A stretch of 64,000 nucleotides of DNA from Liolophura sinensis. Lineage: Eukaryota > Mollusca > Polyplacophora > Chitonida > Chitonidae. The notes under the pieces were generated by a model. The model was not told the origin of the DNA, searched no databases, and was given only the letters and a program-made list of their open reading frames with translations. The stretch lies in NCBI RefSeq assembly GCF_032854445.1, contig NC_088295.1, positions 27,081,385 to 27,145,384 of the forward strand, written 5' to 3'. This document shows positions 61,271 to 64,000 of the stretch, piece after piece. The position numbers were made by a program, and so were the translations under genes. The number at the start of each line of letters is the position of its first letter. Position 1 is the first letter of the stretch.

Positions 61271-63942
61271 ATGGAAGGGACGTCCAATTTTGGTCCGCCA
61301 AATATAACTTCCAATGGATCAAGTAAATGTGTTCCGGGAAGTTTTGTGGAAGTCATACCCATTGACCCCCGAATCGTGGAGAACCAGACTACCTCGTCCG
61401 CAGGTACTGTGTATCCAGACTGGGAACGTGCAATGAAAATCACATTTTATACATTCTCCTTCATCATGGCCGTATGCGGGAACAGCATGGTGATACTGAC
61501 CATACTTCTGAACAAGAAAATGAAGACAACTACGAATTGTCTCATCCTGAATTTGGCTGTCTCGGATCTCCTTATTGGACTACTGTGTATGTGGGTTCAT
61601 CTTGGAAGCCAGATAGAACCTGAATGGCCGTTTGGATCGGTTGTTTGCAAAATGAAACATTTCGTTCAGGGTAAGCATTGATTTATTTGTTCACGGTTGG
61701 TTTTGACGACAGTATTGAGGAACTTTTTGCTAATACGATGGCGGTCAGGTTTACGATATGGACAACACGTGATAAACCACCGCTCTTTGTCATTTACCTG
61801 ACCTTCCTACTTAACGCCAACGAATCAAAGAGGGCTGGTTTCCAATATTCAATGGGCAGTGACTGGGGGAGCTTTGAACCGAAGTCATCGGTTCCATATA
61901 GCTCTGACAACATAGCCATATTCATGGTAAACAACTAACCTATTGCTCTTTGTCGAACTGCCTCTCTTTGCATGGATCCATACAAATTTCCTACGTTATA
62001 TTCTTTCTTTTTGTAGCTCGTGTTGAACGTTATATTGGAAATTAATCTTTGCAATTATTGACACATAACGTGCACTATATGGCATACGAATGTCTTTTTG
62101 AATGAAAGATTTTATTTTTTACTTCTTTGAAATGTGTATAAGCACCCGAATGAGGATTGGTTTAGGGTACATGTCTGCTTGGAAGTAAATACTCATTGAT
62201 TCTGACATTCTAGCATTTATTGTGCGTCTTGATTATTTGTTGTTGAATCGGTTAACCAAGACCATCGGTACCAAAGGTGTGTCCAACTCTGATTCATTTC
62301 TTTGTCTAATGTCATTTCCGAATAAACTCGGGCTCTGTGTTATGCATGATGTATTCCTTACAGTCCTTTTCTTTCTGGGCGTATTGATGTACTGTTATCG
62401 CTATATTCAAACATGAAAACTAAGTTAGGCTAAATTGCTTTGCCACACACCTGAAGCAACATTGATGTTGCTTTGCGGTATAATTTTAATTTGTCTGTGG
62501 TAATTGTGTGTATCTGTTATGTATTGCAAGTACGTCCTTTTATACTCAAACCGTGACTGTTTGGTTATAGTGATCGTGGTTACCTCAAGCACCCTAACGT
62601 TGATGGTCATCTCAGCTGACCGACTGGTAGCCATTGTCTTCCCATTACGCAGCCGACTTTCCCCACTGTTAACTGGGATGGCCATAGGCCTGACCTGGCT
62701 GATCTCAATAGGAACGGCCTTGCCCCAACTCATCGTCATGGAGCAGAAAGAACTGTTCTGGAAAAATCGTCATGAAGTTTGGTGTGAAGAATCGTGGCCT
62801 CGAGTTTACGTCAACGAAGACTGTGACGTCACCGAGCCTGGCAGGAAGGTGTATTACACTGTCTACGTCGTGGTCATTTACTTCCTGTCTGTCGTCTTCA
62901 TGGTGGCTGCTTATACTTTAATAATGGTTACCATAGTTACCAGGAAGCTTCCAGGCACAGTCACAGACTCCATTGTCGCTGCCCAGGATAAATCCAAGAG
63001 GAAGGTTTGTTTGTCTTCTACATACACCAAATGGAAATTTCTACATGCCTACCGGTGGAATGCTCATATGTTATCCGAGTATTGGTGAACCAAGATCAAA
63101 TGATCAGATGATCAAAATCAGATAATACAAGACATCGATGACTTCCCTCGCTGGCTCAGATGGTTAAAACGCTATCTCGCTGCGTTCACCTAGCCCTAGG
63201 TTAGTGAGGTTGCAAGTTCGAATCCACCTCTGTTCTGAGTTGCGTCTTTAGGTTGGAGAGTTTGTCAGGTACAGGTTATCGAATGCTGCTGGTTTATACT
63301 CAAGGCAATCTGGTTTCTTCCACCTATAAACCTGACAAATGATGAATTACAATCAAATTCTTGGCTACATTTATTTATTGATTTGATTGTTTTTTTTTTA
63401 CGCCGAACTCAAGAATATTTCCCTTTTACGACGGCGGCTAGCATTATGGTGGGTTGAAATGGGGCAGAGCCCGGGAAAAACCCACGACCAGCTGCAAGTA
63501 GCTGACAGACGTTGACGACACCACCATGAGCTTGACTTCAACTTACAGCATTGGTGAGAGGCTTCTGCGTAATTGTGCCCCGCTGGCATGCTAACCCCGG
63601 TCGGCCATGGAGGTTCCCTCTTTACTGCAACGTGAAATACGGATCAAATAAATAAATATTCTTTGATGTATCTCGGGGAAAGTTCTAAGCTTAGCTATAC
63701 GGTATTGTGTAGATTTTGACAGTGAACTATGGTATATTTTATTTTACAAATGCATTAATAACAGAAAAGGGTTGACGGTTGGTATACGAATGTCTGTTTG
63801 GACGCATAGATTAGACAGTTTGTAATTTGCTATTTTCGTGTAGGTTGTTCGAATGCTGATGGCGGTCGTGGTCACGTTTATAGTGTGCTGGACTCCGCAA
63901 CAGTTACTCCTCTTGTGGCAAGTATACAGGGTGCCAGGGGAG
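61271..63942 (+). CDS. Rhodopsin-family peptide GPCR, N-terminal part (3' end outside window)
   Basis: Plasma-membrane G-protein-coupled receptor, probably for a neuropeptide. The three exons seen are 61271-61670, 62571-63004 and 63844-63942 (311 residues, TM1 to about TM6); the gene runs off the right edge. The N-tail has three N-glycosylation sites (N11, N15, N38). TM1 has GN (70-71) and TM2 has NLAVSD with D99. The EWPFG motif precedes the disulfide Cys126 of TM3. The TM3 end reads ADRL (D150, R151) rather than DRY. Extracellular loop 2 has WCEESWP, intracellular loop 3 is short and basic (ending KSKRKV), and TM6 has CWTPQQ. This suggests the orexin/NPFF/SIFamide-like part of the family, but the ligand cannot be assigned. 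The ATG is the first in frame before a typical N-tail. Confidence 0.9.
61681..61895 (-). repeat. SINE-like repeat, family 2, in GPCR intron 1
   Basis: Contains GATGGCGGTCAGGTTTACGA and AAACCACCGCTCTTTGTCA, matching other family-2 copies in order. In reverse, a CGGTTCAAAGCTCC stretch resembles a B box. Confidence 0.55.
63141..63360 (+). repeat. tRNA-derived SINE, family 2, in GPCR intron 2
   Basis: The head has an A box (CTGGCTCAGATGGTTAAAAC) and a B box (GCAAGTTCGAATCC), as in a tRNA, followed by a non-tRNA body. It is too long between the boxes and too mismatched to be a functional tRNA gene. Confidence 0.75.
63367..63617 (-). repeat. SINE, family 1, in GPCR intron 2
   Basis: Near full-length reverse copy. 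The tail (TTTATTTATTGATTTGATTG) is at the left, AAACCCACGACCAGC in the middle and a diverged head at the right. It sits just after the family-2 SINE. Confidence 0.85.
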
Positions 63943-64000
63943 GTAAATATGATATTACTTTTTAGGCCTACACCAAACCCTTTCCGCAAAGCAAATACCC

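Overview
This is nuclear DNA of an invertebrate animal. It is AT-rich, with short exons, GT-AG introns and many tRNA-derived SINEs. The SINE tail (an AATCAAATAAATAAA-type end after a conserved domain) and the encoded proteins suggest a mollusc, most likely a bivalve. That is an inference from family resemblance, not a database match.

Layout from left to right. (1) 221-12160, + strand: the last 22 coding exons of an axonemal dynein heavy chain, from the microtubule-binding stalk tip to the C-terminus. (2) 21213-14063, - strand: a complete MRE11 in 7 coding exons, with the whole nuclease core in one 1.04-kb exon. (3) 26258-32303, + strand: a complete CFAP96 (C4orf47-like) gene. Its fourth coding position is occupied by two homologous 76-bp exons that look mutually exclusive. 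(4) 32304-37722: repeat-rich sequence with a 95-bp minisatellite. (5) 53474-37723, - strand: a complete USO1/p115 vesicle-tethering gene in 23 coding exons. (6) 55849-56987, + strand: a short ELOVL-type fatty-acid elongase. (7) 61271-63942 and beyond, + strand: the first three coding exons of a peptide-type rhodopsin-family GPCR, cut by the window edge. The exon models for genes 1-5 were built by hand. Their exon lengths sum to whole codons, and the phases match at every junction.

The genes form no operon or pathway. Two are axonemal (dynein, CFAP96). MRE11 lies between them and opposite in strand: its 3' end converges on the dynein 3' end, and its 5' end diverges from CFAP96. USO1 and the elongase are head to head.

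Most of the unusual signal is in the accessory DNA. There are three SINE or SINE-like families, a terminal-inverted-repeat (MITE-like) family with four copies, a second inverted-repeat element, two minisatellites, and a local triplication that copied a USO1 splice donor. The most interesting biology is the frame-enforced alternative exon pair in CFAP96.
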